Part shown: piece by piece, positions 1 through 6,319 of the stretch | Position numbering within the stretch: position 1 is the first letter of the stretch | Layout of the letters: each line of letters starts with the position of its first letter | Assembly: GCA_030835065.1 (NCBI GenBank) | Contig: JAUQWR010000403.1 | Location: 1-7,358, forward strand | Origin: Candidatus Kapaibacterium sp. | GTDB taxonomy: Bacteria; Bacteroidota; Ignavibacteria; Kapaibacteriales; UBA2268 | Reading direction: 5' to 3' | Length of the DNA: 7,358 nt | The notes under the pieces: generated by a model | What the model was told of the DNA's origin: nothing | Database searches by the model: none | The model's input: only the letters and a program-made list of their open reading frames with translations | Translations under genes and position numbers: made by a program

Positions 1-1143
1 ATAAATTCTATCTTTGCATATTAAACCACTACGTATAGCCACTGCAAACTCTTGATAATTAATATCGACAATTCCAAAAGCTCCTGAATAATATCCTCTA
101 TGAAAATCTTCGATTTCTAGTATATTCAGTATTGCAGAATCTTTTGGCATACCAGCGACTGCCGGAGTGGGATGCAGACTTTTAAGACAATCTTGCCAAT
201 CTATACCATGCTTAATTTTGGCAGAAATTTTTGTATGAAGATGCTGGACAGTCGCAAGCTTTTTAACGTAAGTTTTCGACTTTTCCACATTCTCAGCTAA
301 TGGCTCTAATTGATTAATAATATAGCTGATTACGATTGAATGTTCAGTGTTTTCTTTATGATTTTTCAACAAATCATCTTCATATTTTAGATCTTCTGAT
401 TCAGAGTTTCCTCTAGGTCTGGTACCAGCAAGTGCATCAGTGAATAATTGATTATTTTCAATTTTGAAAAGAAGTTCGGGAGAAGCACCTAAAAATACAT
501 CTTCACCTTGCTTTAAAGCAAATGCAAACGACTCAATATTGTTTTTCAACAACTTAACCAGTGTCGTCTGATAATAAATCTTCGAATCAAAATGCAGTTC
601 AGATTGGCGCGCAAATACAATTTTATCTAATACATTATTTTTAAAAAGATTTTTAGATTTATCAATATAAATCATCCAATCTTCTAAATTTGGCGAATGA
701 GATAGAGAGCAAAGTTTTGGTAAAGGTTGGCTTCTTTTAATTCTTGTTATTTTTATTGAGGAAGAATCATTAATATTAATCAAAACTTCTGTGATTTTAT
801 CCTGAATTATAAGAATATTAGGATGTATATGATATTGCTTTTCGAAATTATTCCAGATACCTCTTATTGAGTTTGCAGAGAATGGATAAACTACAAAAGA
901 AGGCATTTTATCGGATTTTGGTCCAATACCAAAACCAAGATATTTTCGATTATTATCTCTTGACTTGAAAAAACAAATATTTTCAGTATCAAATTCTTCA
1001 ATAGCATCCAACAAATCAAAATCATTGATTTCATATCTTGCAAAAAAGCAGCTATCATTTTTATTTTTAAATGACTTATAATCATCTAAAAATTTATCTT
1101 TTACACCCAAATAGTCTAAAAATTCAAGCATACGAATAAACAT
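1..1143 (-). CDS. menF: Isochorismate synthase MenF, 3' end cut by window edge
   Basis: This enzyme converts chorismate to isochorismate, the first committed step of the classical menaquinone pathway, in the cytoplasm and with Mg2+. I translated 381 codons without a stop. Family motifs run in order: VLDKIVFAR (171-179, with K174 where MenF/EntC has its catalytic lysine), GASPELLF (219-226), ALAGTRPRG (237-245), KENTEH (263-268, E267 a likely metal ligand), LHPTPAVAG (323-331) and EDFHRGYYSGAFG (345-357). The more usual FDRG is FHRG here. About 45 C-terminal residues should lie beyond the edge. ATG codons at 1170, 1143 and 1131 are all in frame, and a stop lies upstream of 1170. None has a Shine-Dalgarno sequence. 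I chose 1143 because an A-rich stretch precedes it, as for other genes here, but this is uncertain. The gene is divergent from aroF, which starts the pathway to its substrate. PabB/TrpE or a siderophore-type EntC are less likely: the motif set fits isochorismate synthase and no siderophore genes are in view. Confidence 0.9.
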   Translation of the reverse strand, partial: MFIRMLEFLDYLGVKDKFLDDYKSFKNKNDSCFFARYEINDFDLLDAIEEFDTENICFFKSRDNNRKYLGFGIGPKSDKMPSFVVYPFSANSIRGIWNNFEKQYHIHPNILIIQDKITEVLININDSSSIKITRIKRSQPLPKLCSLSHSPNLEDWMIYIDKSKNLFKNNVLDKIVFARQSELHFDSKIYYQTTLVKLLKNNIESFAFALKQGEDVFLGASPELLFKIENNQLFTDALAGTRPRGNSESEDLKYEDDLLKNHKENTEHSIVISYIINQLEPLAENVEKSKTYVKKLATVQHLHTKISAKIKHGIDWQDCLKSLHPTPAVAGMPKDSAILNILEIEDFHRGYYSGAFGIVDINYQEFAVAIRSGLICKDRIY

Positions 1144-1171
1144 TAATTTATTTCGATTACAAACGTCCATA

Positions 1172-1193
1172 AAAATGATAAATTAATCATTTT
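1172..1193. promoter_or_regulatory. 22-bp near-palindrome in the menF/aroF divergent region
   Basis: AAAATGAT (1172-1179) and ATCATTTT (1186-1193) are perfect 8-bp inverted arms around a 6-bp centre that contains AATT. Ten of the eleven base pairs of the dyad match. It lies about 20 bp upstream of the candidate aroF -7 element, so it would cover the -33 region of aroF, and it lies upstream of all plausible menF starts. A DNA-binding site for a dimeric regulator of both genes is a reasonable inference. Chance is a real alternative in DNA this AT-rich. Confidence 0.4.
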
Positions 1194-1212
1194 AAACTTT
1201 TAAAAAAAGTGT

Positions 1213-1220
1213 TAATTTTG
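1213..1220 (+). promoter_or_regulatory. Candidate aroF promoter -7 element (TAATTTTG)
   Basis: The octamer matches the Bacteroidota sigma-A -7 consensus TAnnTTTG. Transcription would start near 1227, giving a leader of only about a dozen bases before the TTG start at 1240. I see no convincing -33 TTG/TTTG upstream, so this rests on the -7 match and its position alone. Confidence 0.35.
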
Positions 1221-1239
1221 AGAATATGTATTTTTAGGT

Positions 1240-2046
1240 TTGATTAAATTTGATTTGAATATTAAAGACGAAAATATAATTGGTCATGGGATAGAAGCTG
1301 CAAAACCATTCATAATTGCAGGACCTTGTTCAGTAGAATCTAAGGAACAAATAGACGTGATAGCTGAGTCTATTAGCAAATTAGGCGTTAGATATCTGCG
1401 TGGTGGTGCATTCAAACCCCGAACTTCACCAAATGATTTCCAAGGCTTGGGTGGAAATGGTGTCGAATTATTGCATGCAGCAGCTAAAAAATTTGGAATG
1501 AAGACAGTTACTGAAATATTAGATCCTATGCAACTTGATCAGTATTATGATTATATTGACGTCATTCAAATTGGAAGCCGCAATATGACTTCATCTGGTC
1601 TCTTGAAAATTGTTGGGCAAAAAACCGCTCCTCTGCAGAAACCAGTACTTCTAAAAAGGGGATTTTCATCAACTTTAAGCGAACTTATTCATGCAGCTGA
1701 CTACATCAGAAATGAAGGTAACCCTAATGTTTTGCTTTGCTTGAGAGGTATAAGAACTTTTGAACAAATAGATTCTGAACTTCGATTTACACCTGATTTA
1801 GCAAGCATCATTGAATTGAAGAATAGAACTGATATGCCTGTCATCTACGATCCATCACATTCTGCCGGAGATTCAAGATTTGTAAATGAAATATCAAAGG
1901 CTGCTATAGCTTTAGGTGCAGACGGGCTATTGATTGAAACCCACAATCGTCCTGAATGTGCGCTTACTGATGGTAAACAAAGCATTACACCTGAGCAGCT
2001 AAGCCGGATATGTAAATACATAGAAAAATATAATTCTATCCAATAG
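1240..2046 (+). CDS. aroF: 3-deoxy-7-phosphoheptulonate (DAHP) synthase, type I-beta, catalytic domain only
   Basis: This enzyme condenses phosphoenolpyruvate with erythrose 4-phosphate to DAHP, the entry step of the shikimate pathway. It is a 268-residue TIM-barrel protein. Visible motifs are AGPCSVES (27-34), [12 protein letters not shown] (53-64), QIGSRNM (110-116), LLKRG (137-141), CLRGIRTFE (167-175), DPSHSAG (204-210), IETH (232-235) and TDGKQS (243-248). The four expected metal ligands are present: C30, H207, E233 and D244. The usual CERGIRTFE has Leu at 168. There is no N-terminal ferredoxin-like/ACT domain and no chorismate mutase domain, so allosteric control by those modules is not expected. 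The start must be TTG: TGA at 1219-1221 is in frame upstream, no ATG or GTG lies between, and the first internal ATG would remove the active-site N terminus. It is divergent from menF, and its stop lies 3 bp from that of the convergent response regulator. KDO8P synthase is a related fold, but the motif set favours DAHP synthase. Confidence 0.93.
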   Translation: MIKFDLNIKDENIIGHGIEAAKPFIIAGPCSVESKEQIDVIAESISKLGVRYLRGGAFKPRTSPNDFQGLGGNGVELLHAAAKKFGMKTVTEILDPMQLDQYYDYIDVIQIGSRNMTSSGLLKIVGQKTAPLQKPVLLKRGFSSTLSELIHAADYIRNEGNPNVLLCLRGIRTFEQIDSELRFTPDLASIIELKNRTDMPVIYDPSHSAGDSRFVNEISKAAIALGADGLLIETHNRPECALTDGKQSITPEQLSRICKYIEKYNSIQ

Positions 2047-2049
2047 ATT

Positions 2050-2733
2050 TTACTTTACAAATTTGTAGCCTACTGTATGCACAGTAAGAATATGCCTTGG
2101 ATTTGAGGAATCAATTTCAATTTTTTTTCTTAATGATAAAATGTAATTATCGACTGTTCTTGTAGTGGGATAATTATCGTAACCCCAAATATCATCCAAC
2201 AATTTATCACGAGAAATTACTTCAGATTCATGTTCAACAAAATATTTTAATATTTGAAATTCTTTTGCAGATAAGCCCAATGCTATACCACTACGGAAAG
2301 CGTCTAATTTTTTATATTCAACAATAATATTCGAGAATTTATAAGAATCAGAATCATTAGAAGTAGTTTGCATTTCAGCACGTCTTAGAAGTGCTTTTAT
2401 TCTCATTTTCAGCTCATTAATACTAAAAGGTTTAGTCACATAGTCATCAGCACCGGTTTCGAAGCCAAAAACTTTATCTGCCTCTTCTTTTTTACTAGTA
2501 AGCATAATAATTGGAGTATGAAGCCCTTTTTTACGAAGTTCTTTGCAAATATCAAATCCATTCATGATAGGCAACATGATATCAAGAATTATCAGGTCAA
2601 TACTATTATCAAGAGCCTTAATTAAGCCATCGGCACCTTCGGTGGAACTAATCAGTTCATATTCTTCTAATGCAGACTCTAATCCGATTAAAATAGCTGG
2701 ATCATCTTCAATAATCAATATCTTCTTCATCAT
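2050..2733 (-). CDS. OmpR/PhoB-family response regulator
   Basis: This is a cytoplasmic two-component transcription factor, activated by phosphotransfer from the kinase encoded just upstream. Residues 1-118 form a receiver domain: acidic pair D10/D11, phospho-acceptor D51 in ILDIMLP, switch T79 in MLTS, and K101 in KPF. A short linker (119-132) leads to a winged-helix DNA-binding domain (133-227) with the typical recognition region TVDNYILSLRKKIE and the C-terminal hairpin VHTVGYKFV. All conserved residues are intact, and 227 aa is normal for the family. Two ATGs are adjacent (2733 and 2730). The GGAG sits 2 nt from the first and 5 nt from the second, so the second (226 aa, beginning MKKILIIED) is probably the real start. 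The frame overlaps the end of the kinase gene, implying coupled translation and 1:1 pairing. The target is unknown, but the 11-bp direct repeats at 5265-5297 have the right geometry. Nothing nearby shows it to be PhoB itself. Confidence 0.95.
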   Translation of the reverse strand: MMKKILIIEDDPAILIGLESALEEYELISSTEGADGLIKALDNSIDLIILDIMLPIMNGFDICKELRKKGLHTPIIMLTSKKEEADKVFGFETGADDYVTKPFSINELKMRIKALLRRAEMQTTSNDSDSYKFSNIIVEYKKLDAFRSGIALGLSAKEFQILKYFVEHESEVISRDKLLDDIWGYDNYPTTRTVDNYILSLRKKIEIDSSNPRHILTVHTVGYKFVK

Positions 2734-5179
2734 TACTCCATATATCGAAAAATAATTTGATACAAGTTCCTTTCATTGGCTCGCTTATTAATTCCACTTG
2801 GGCTTGATGTGCATCAATAATAGACTTAACAATAGATAAACCTATTCCAGCACCACCAGCTATCGAAGCATTTTTATCTTTAGATCTATAAAATGGCTCG
2901 AATATTTTAGCCTGTTCTTCTTGTTTTATTCCTATTCCCTTGTCACTTATAGCTACCACTACTTTATTATCATAAATAGACGAGTCAATATCAATTTCCC
3001 GTATATTTAGAGAATACTTTATAGAATTTGATAAAATATTAATCAATACTTCTTTGATAGCATCTTCATCAGCTAAAATCATGTATTCATTGCTGGCAAT
3101 ATTTGTATTTAAACTGAAGCGGTTTAGTTTGAAAACATATTCCATTGATTTTAGAACTTCAATTATAGTACTGTTAATATTTATCGGTTTAAAACGATAT
3201 TCTTTAGTTCCTTTTTCAATTTTAGAATAGTCCAAAATATTATCAATCAATCGGTTCAATCTCTCACATTCACCTTGAATGATAGCAAGAAATTCTTGAT
3301 TTTTCGGCAATTGATTTTCATTTTTCTGAGCTAATATTTCAGCAAAAAGTTTTATTGATGTGAGCGGAGTCTTCAATTCATGCGAAACACTCGACACAAA
3401 TAATGATTTTAACGAATTAAGTTCTTCTAATTTCTTAGTTTCTTCTTTTTGAATTATTAATGCTTTTTCTAATTCAATTTTATTAATCATATTTATTGTT
3501 TCATTACACATAAGCTTGAGCAATGCTATATCTTCTGGATTGAATGTCATGTTGGTTCTTTTTTTATCGCAAGCGATAAAAACGGCAATATGATTATCAT
3601 CAGATTTTGAAAAGGCAATAAGCTCGGAACCAAAATACTTAATAAATTGCCTATCTTCTTCAAATTCTTTGTAATCTTCAATGACATTTTCCTTGCTTAT
3701 AATCATCTTTGAATTAGATTTAATTTTGGAAATAACTGAACTAAGCAGACTGCCATGAAAAGCAATCGTTCCATTAATTTGACTGCTTAAATTGAACTCT
3801 GAATTTATGAATGTTAATATTTTTGAATCATTTGTGTGAATATATTTGTTTAATATATTAAATATTGAATTTTTAATTTCATTTACATTCATTGAATACT
3901 TAATTGATTCTAAGAATTCTTGTTCTACTTGTCTATAATCATAATAAACCTGAAATAGTTTTTTATCAACAAACAGTTGAATCCTTTTTTTAACTGGTTG
4001 AAATAGAAAAAGAACAAGTAAAGTAGCAATTGCATCAGCAGCATATATAACATCATAAAGATTAAGTAAAACAATTTTTCTCAATAACCAAAGAGTAAAA
4101 ATATAAACAGCCCCTAAAAATAGAAATATTAAAAAATAAACGAAGCTTCTTTTAAGAATAAATTGAATATCTAGAAACTTATATTTGTAAATTGAAATGA
4201 ACAGAGCGATTGGTGAACTTGCCAGAGCAAGCACCATATATGTTTCGCTTATCATTACTTTATTTATTAATTGTTCAGGCAGACGGTATAGAAAAATATA
4301 GACAGTTGGTCCTAAAAACAAACCTGTAAAAATCCAAAGAATTCTTCTTCTATCAGACAACATCTTACTATTTATATACGAATGTATAAAGTTTGCTATA
4401 ACAAACAAAAAGCAAGGTATCATAAAGGGTTTGAGGAAACCAAAATGAACAATTTCATAGATTTGATAATACTCGGCATTATCAAAATATATATAGTTAT
4501 AATTGACTAAAGCAAGTAAAATAAATACAATCGGCGAAATATAATAAATGGAATTAAATATTACTTTGTGTCGCTCCCATTTTAGTTTAGGAGTAATAAA
4601 GCTAAAGTGCATAAAAATAATTGGCACAATGAAGTAAGCATAATCATTAAGAGTTCGAAGAATCAAACTGATTATTGGAGGCACATCCCTGAGTCCTCCC
4701 CATGTATTTAAAAGCATTACTGCAGAGCTGATCAATAGCCAATGAAAAACTAAAGATAGAGTCCTGTCTTTAGCATTTCTAAGCATAAAAATACCTAATA
4801 CAACATAAATCAATCCGACAAAAGCAGAAATTATGAAATAATCTAAGAAATAGAATCTTACTAATTCTAAATCTCTTTCTCTAATAATAATATGATTAGA
4901 TTCATTGTCAAAATACTTACTTTTGACTCTAAGAGTATCATAAATGTTAAATTTATCGACAACAATTTCTGCTGAGTTTTTATAATTAATAGGTATTCCG
5001 TTTATTTCCAAAACTTCTTCATTATTGAGCAAGTATTCACTAGACGAATAATTATTTTCTCTGGGCAAATCCGGTTTGTTGAGCATAGTACCATTATTGA
5101 TTACTGCAAGAATAATCAATATTGCATCGATAATATAAATGATTACATTACTTTTTTTGCCTGATAGTGAAGTTTTCAT
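2708..5179 (-). CDS. Membrane sensor histidine kinase with PDZ-like domain, multi-TM region and GAF-like domain
   Basis: This is an 823-residue inner-membrane kinase, the likely partner of the regulator that follows. Order: TM1 (about 12-28); a probably periplasmic PDZ-like segment (about 51-105) containing EEVLEINGIPI; about nine further TM helices between 110 and 393; a juxtamembrane VDKKLFQVYYDYRQ (404-417), a pattern seen in ComP-like multi-TM kinases; a divergent GAF-like domain (about 431-565); a coiled linker (about 566-590); HisKA with phospho-acceptor H600 in SVSHELKTPL; and HATPase_c with N714/N718, the DKGIGI G1 box (746-751), the F/Y cluster near 760-764 and the GGAGIGL G2 box (775-781). 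All catalytic motifs are intact, so it should autophosphorylate. The signal is unknown; the PDZ-like and TM parts suggest an envelope or lipid-phase cue. The start at 5179 has no Shine-Dalgarno sequence and is followed by TM1. The TM count is by eye. Confidence 0.93.
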   Translation of the reverse strand: MKTSLSGKKSNVIIYIIDAILIILAVINNGTMLNKPDLPRENNYSSSEYLLNNEEVLEINGIPINYKNSAEIVVDKFNIYDTLRVKSKYFDNESNHIIIRERDLELVRFYFLDYFIISAFVGLIYVVLGIFMLRNAKDRTLSLVFHWLLISSAVMLLNTWGGLRDVPPIISLILRTLNDYAYFIVPIIFMHFSFITPKLKWERHKVIFNSIYYISPIVFILLALVNYNYIYFDNAEYYQIYEIVHFGFLKPFMIPCFLFVIANFIHSYINSKMLSDRRRILWIFTGLFLGPTVYIFLYRLPEQLINKVMISETYMVLALASSPIALFISIYKYKFLDIQFILKRSFVYFLIFLFLGAVYIFTLWLLRKIVLLNLYDVIYAADAIATLLVLFLFQPVKKRIQLFVDKKLFQVYYDYRQVEQEFLESIKYSMNVNEIKNSIFNILNKYIHTNDSKILTFINSEFNLSSQINGTIAFHGSLLSSVISKIKSNSKMIISKENVIEDYKEFEEDRQFIKYFGSELIAFSKSDDNHIAVFIACDKKRTNMTFNPEDIALLKLMCNETINMINKIELEKALIIQKEETKKLEELNSLKSLFVSSVSHELKTPLTSIKLFAEILAQKNENQLPKNQEFLAIIQGECERLNRLIDNILDYSKIEKGTKEYRFKPININSTIIEVLKSMEYVFKLNRFSLNTNIASNEYMILADEDAIKEVLINILSNSIKYSLNIREIDIDSSIYDNKVVVAISDKGIGIKQEEQAKIFEPFYRSKDKNASIAGGAGIGLSIVKSIIDAHQAQVELISEPMKGTCIKLFFDIWSNDEEDIDY
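2736..2739 (-). promoter_or_regulatory. Shine-Dalgarno GGAG of the response regulator gene
   Basis: GGAG on the minus strand lies inside the 3' end of the kinase gene. Its spacing is 2 nt to the ATG at 2733 and 5 nt to the ATG at 2730, which favours the second as the start. Confidence 0.55.
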
Positions 5180-5212
5180 TTACAACCAATCAATTATTTC
5201 TATTATTTATTA

Positions 5213-5220
5213 CAAACTTA
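5213..5220 (-). promoter_or_regulatory. Candidate kinase-operon promoter -7 element (TAAGTTTG)
   Basis: On the minus strand this octamer matches TAnnTTTG. It would place the transcript start near 5206, about 26 nt before the kinase ATG. No clear -33 TTG is visible. The palindrome at 5239-5252 occupies that position. Confidence 0.4.
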
Positions 5221-5238
5221 TATCATTTGATATTAAAT

Positions 5239-5252
5239 AAAAATCGATTTTT
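5239..5252. promoter_or_regulatory. 14-bp perfect palindrome AAAAATCGATTTTT
   Basis: The sequence is fully self-complementary and falls at about -33 to -46 of the candidate kinase promoter. It could be an operator half of the shared region, or simply an A-tract meeting a T-tract around TCGA. It shares the hexamer CGATTT with the dyad at 5301-5316. Confidence 0.25.
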
Positions 5253-5264
5253 TCTTTTTGACTT

Positions 5265-5297
5265 TTAATTTACAAAATCATGACAAAATCGTGACAA
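5265..5297 (-). promoter_or_regulatory. Three 11-bp head-to-tail repeats, Pho-box-like, candidate response-regulator site
   Basis: Read on the minus strand, the units are TTGTCACGATT (5287-5297), TTGTCATGATT (5276-5286) and TTGTAAATTAA (5265-5275). The first two differ at one base. All three begin TTGT. OmpR/PhoB-family dimers are known to bind direct repeats spaced about one helical turn, and the enterobacterial Pho box is built from CTGTCA-type 7-mers every 11 bp. The array ends about 20 bp upstream of the candidate prenyltransferase -7 element, where such a regulator can replace the -35 contact. It also lies about 86-118 bp upstream of the kinase start. Binding by the adjacent regulator is inferred. 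Confidence 0.55.
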
Positions 5298-5300
5298 CTC

Positions 5301-5316
5301 CGATTTGCACAAATCG
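5301..5316. promoter_or_regulatory. 16-bp dyad CGATTTG-CA-CAAATCG
   Basis: Perfect 7-bp inverted arms (5301-5307 and 5310-5316) flank a 2-bp centre. The centre is too short for a stable RNA hairpin, so a DNA operator is the better reading. It sits between the 11-bp repeat array and the candidate -7 element, directly abutting the latter, so a protein bound there should affect prenyltransferase transcription. Confidence 0.45.
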
Positions 5317-5324
5317 TAGTTTTG
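5317..5324 (+). promoter_or_regulatory. Candidate prenyltransferase-operon promoter -7 element (TAGTTTTG)
   Basis: The octamer matches TAnnTTTG. Transcription would start near 5331, about 20 nt before the ATG. There is no good -33 TTG at the usual distance. Instead the 11-bp repeats and the dyad occupy that stretch, as expected for an activator-dependent promoter. Confidence 0.45.
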
Positions 5325-5336
5325 AATAAAAAAAAC

Positions 5337-5343
5337 AAAGGAG
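5337..5343 (+). promoter_or_regulatory. Strong Shine-Dalgarno AAAGGAG
   Basis: It lies 7 nt upstream of the ATG at 5351 and fixes that start. It is the clearest ribosome-binding site in the window. The kinase, aroF and menF genes have none. Confidence 0.75.
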
Positions 5344-5350
5344 AAATTAA

Positions 5351-6316
5351 ATGAATGCTCATACTCAACAAATAAAAGTGTTTAGCTTAGATTTTATTAA
5401 AGCTTACCTAATTACAATGCGACCTTATCTTCTGTTTTTATCAGGAGCTACCGGACTTGCAGGACTAAGCATTGGGTTTGATGGCAATTATACTCACTTT
5501 TTGCTTGTTTTCATTGCATCATTCCTATCTTATGGATTCGGACAAGCACTCACTGACTGCTTTCAAACAGATACTGATTCAATATCATCGCCCTATCGAC
5601 CTTTGACACAAGGCATAATTAACAAAAAGGCAGTATTGATTATTTCTGTTTCGGGTTTGTTGATTTGTACCATAATATTAAGCAGCTATTTTGTTGGAAA
5701 TTTAATATTAGGATTGATTGCCGGATTAGGATTATTGACATACACTTACTTCAAAAAAAGATGGTGGGCTGGACCTTTCTATAATGCTTGGATTGTAGTT
5801 GTTTTAGCAATTATGGCAGGTCAAACAAATCAAATCAATCAATGGAATTTCGGTTTCAATTTTAACTATGATTATTATTTGGTATTAGCAGTTGTATTTT
5901 TTGCTTATGCTAATTTTGTACTCACTGGCTACTTCAAAGATATAGAAGCTGATAGACAAACAGGATACAATACATTGTTAGTAAAATACGGAAGAAGAGT
6001 ATCTGCTATAACAAGCGATACGTTTGCTCTATTGCAAGTTATTGCACTTAAACTATATATTTCAAATTCGAACTTAGCTTCAGAAATATTCGGTATGTTG
6101 GCAATATGGATAGCAATATATGCTCAATACCAAATACACAAGGTTAAGTCAGATCCTGAATCATATAAAGCAATATCTCCTGTAGTACTTTCATACATAT
6201 TAAGTATGTCTGCAATCAGCTTAAGAAATAATCCTGATTGGTTAATATTTATCATAAGTTTCAATATTATATACATATTCACAATTATTTTTCGTCCAGA
6301 AAAATCACAGATATAA
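5351..6316 (+). CDS. UbiA-family membrane prenyltransferase, substrate unknown
   Basis: UbiA-family enzymes are polytopic membrane proteins that transfer a prenyl chain from its diphosphate to an aromatic or glycerol-type acceptor. This one has 321 residues with about nine hydrophobic segments. The first Asp-rich motif is TDCFQTDTDSISSPYRP (68-84), aligned to the usual NDxxDxxxD. N is replaced by T68 and the middle D by Q72, while D69 and D76 remain and D74 might substitute. The second motif is complete: KDIEADRQTGYNTLL (196-210, D197 and D201). A basic loop KKRWWAGPFYNAW lies at 135-147. The motif is unlike MenA, so a menaquinone role is not supported despite menF upstream. Acceptors in related groups include archaeal-type glycerol lipids, homogentisate, hydroxybenzoate and chlorophyllide; none can be chosen here. 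The gene leads an operon with a lipid kinase 3 nt downstream. Upstream repeats suggest control by the adjacent two-component system. Confidence 0.88.
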   Translation: MNAHTQQIKVFSLDFIKAYLITMRPYLLFLSGATGLAGLSIGFDGNYTHFLLVFIASFLSYGFGQALTDCFQTDTDSISSPYRPLTQGIINKKAVLIISVSGLLICTIILSSYFVGNLILGLIAGLGLLTYTYFKKRWWAGPFYNAWIVVVLAIMAGQTNQINQWNFGFNFNYDYYLVLAVVFFAYANFVLTGYFKDIEADRQTGYNTLLVKYGRRVSAITSDTFALLQVIALKLYISNSNLASEIFGMLAIWIAIYAQYQIHKVKSDPESYKAISPVVLSYILSMSAISLRNNPDWLIFIISFNIIYIFTIIFRPEKSQI

Positions 6317-6319
6317 TCA

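Noticed and set aside
891..1085. 64-residue minus-strand open frame
   Set aside because: It lies wholly inside menF on the same strand in another frame, with low-complexity Ile/Leu/Lys content and no motif.
2056..2086. Bidirectional terminator between aroF and the response regulator
   Set aside because: The inverted repeats fall in codons for the conserved C-terminal hairpin (VHTVGYKFV), have weak stems and lack a U-tract.
2543..2755. 70-residue plus-strand open frame
   Set aside because: It is antisense to the receiver domain of the response regulator and the kinase tail, both of which are clearly real.
5265..5297. The repeats as proof of a phosphate (Pho) regulon
   Set aside because: The likeness is to the general binding geometry of the OmpR/PhoB family. 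No pst, phoU or phosphatase gene is in view and the kinase is not PhoR-like.
5265..5316. CRISPR-like or transposon-end repeats
   Set aside because: Units are only 11 bp with no spacers, and there is no transposase, cas gene or target-site duplication.
5351..6316. Prenyltransferase as MenA completing a menaquinone link with menF
   Set aside because: The Asp-rich motif and following PYRP do not resemble the MenA pattern, and the two genes are separated by an unrelated two-component operon.
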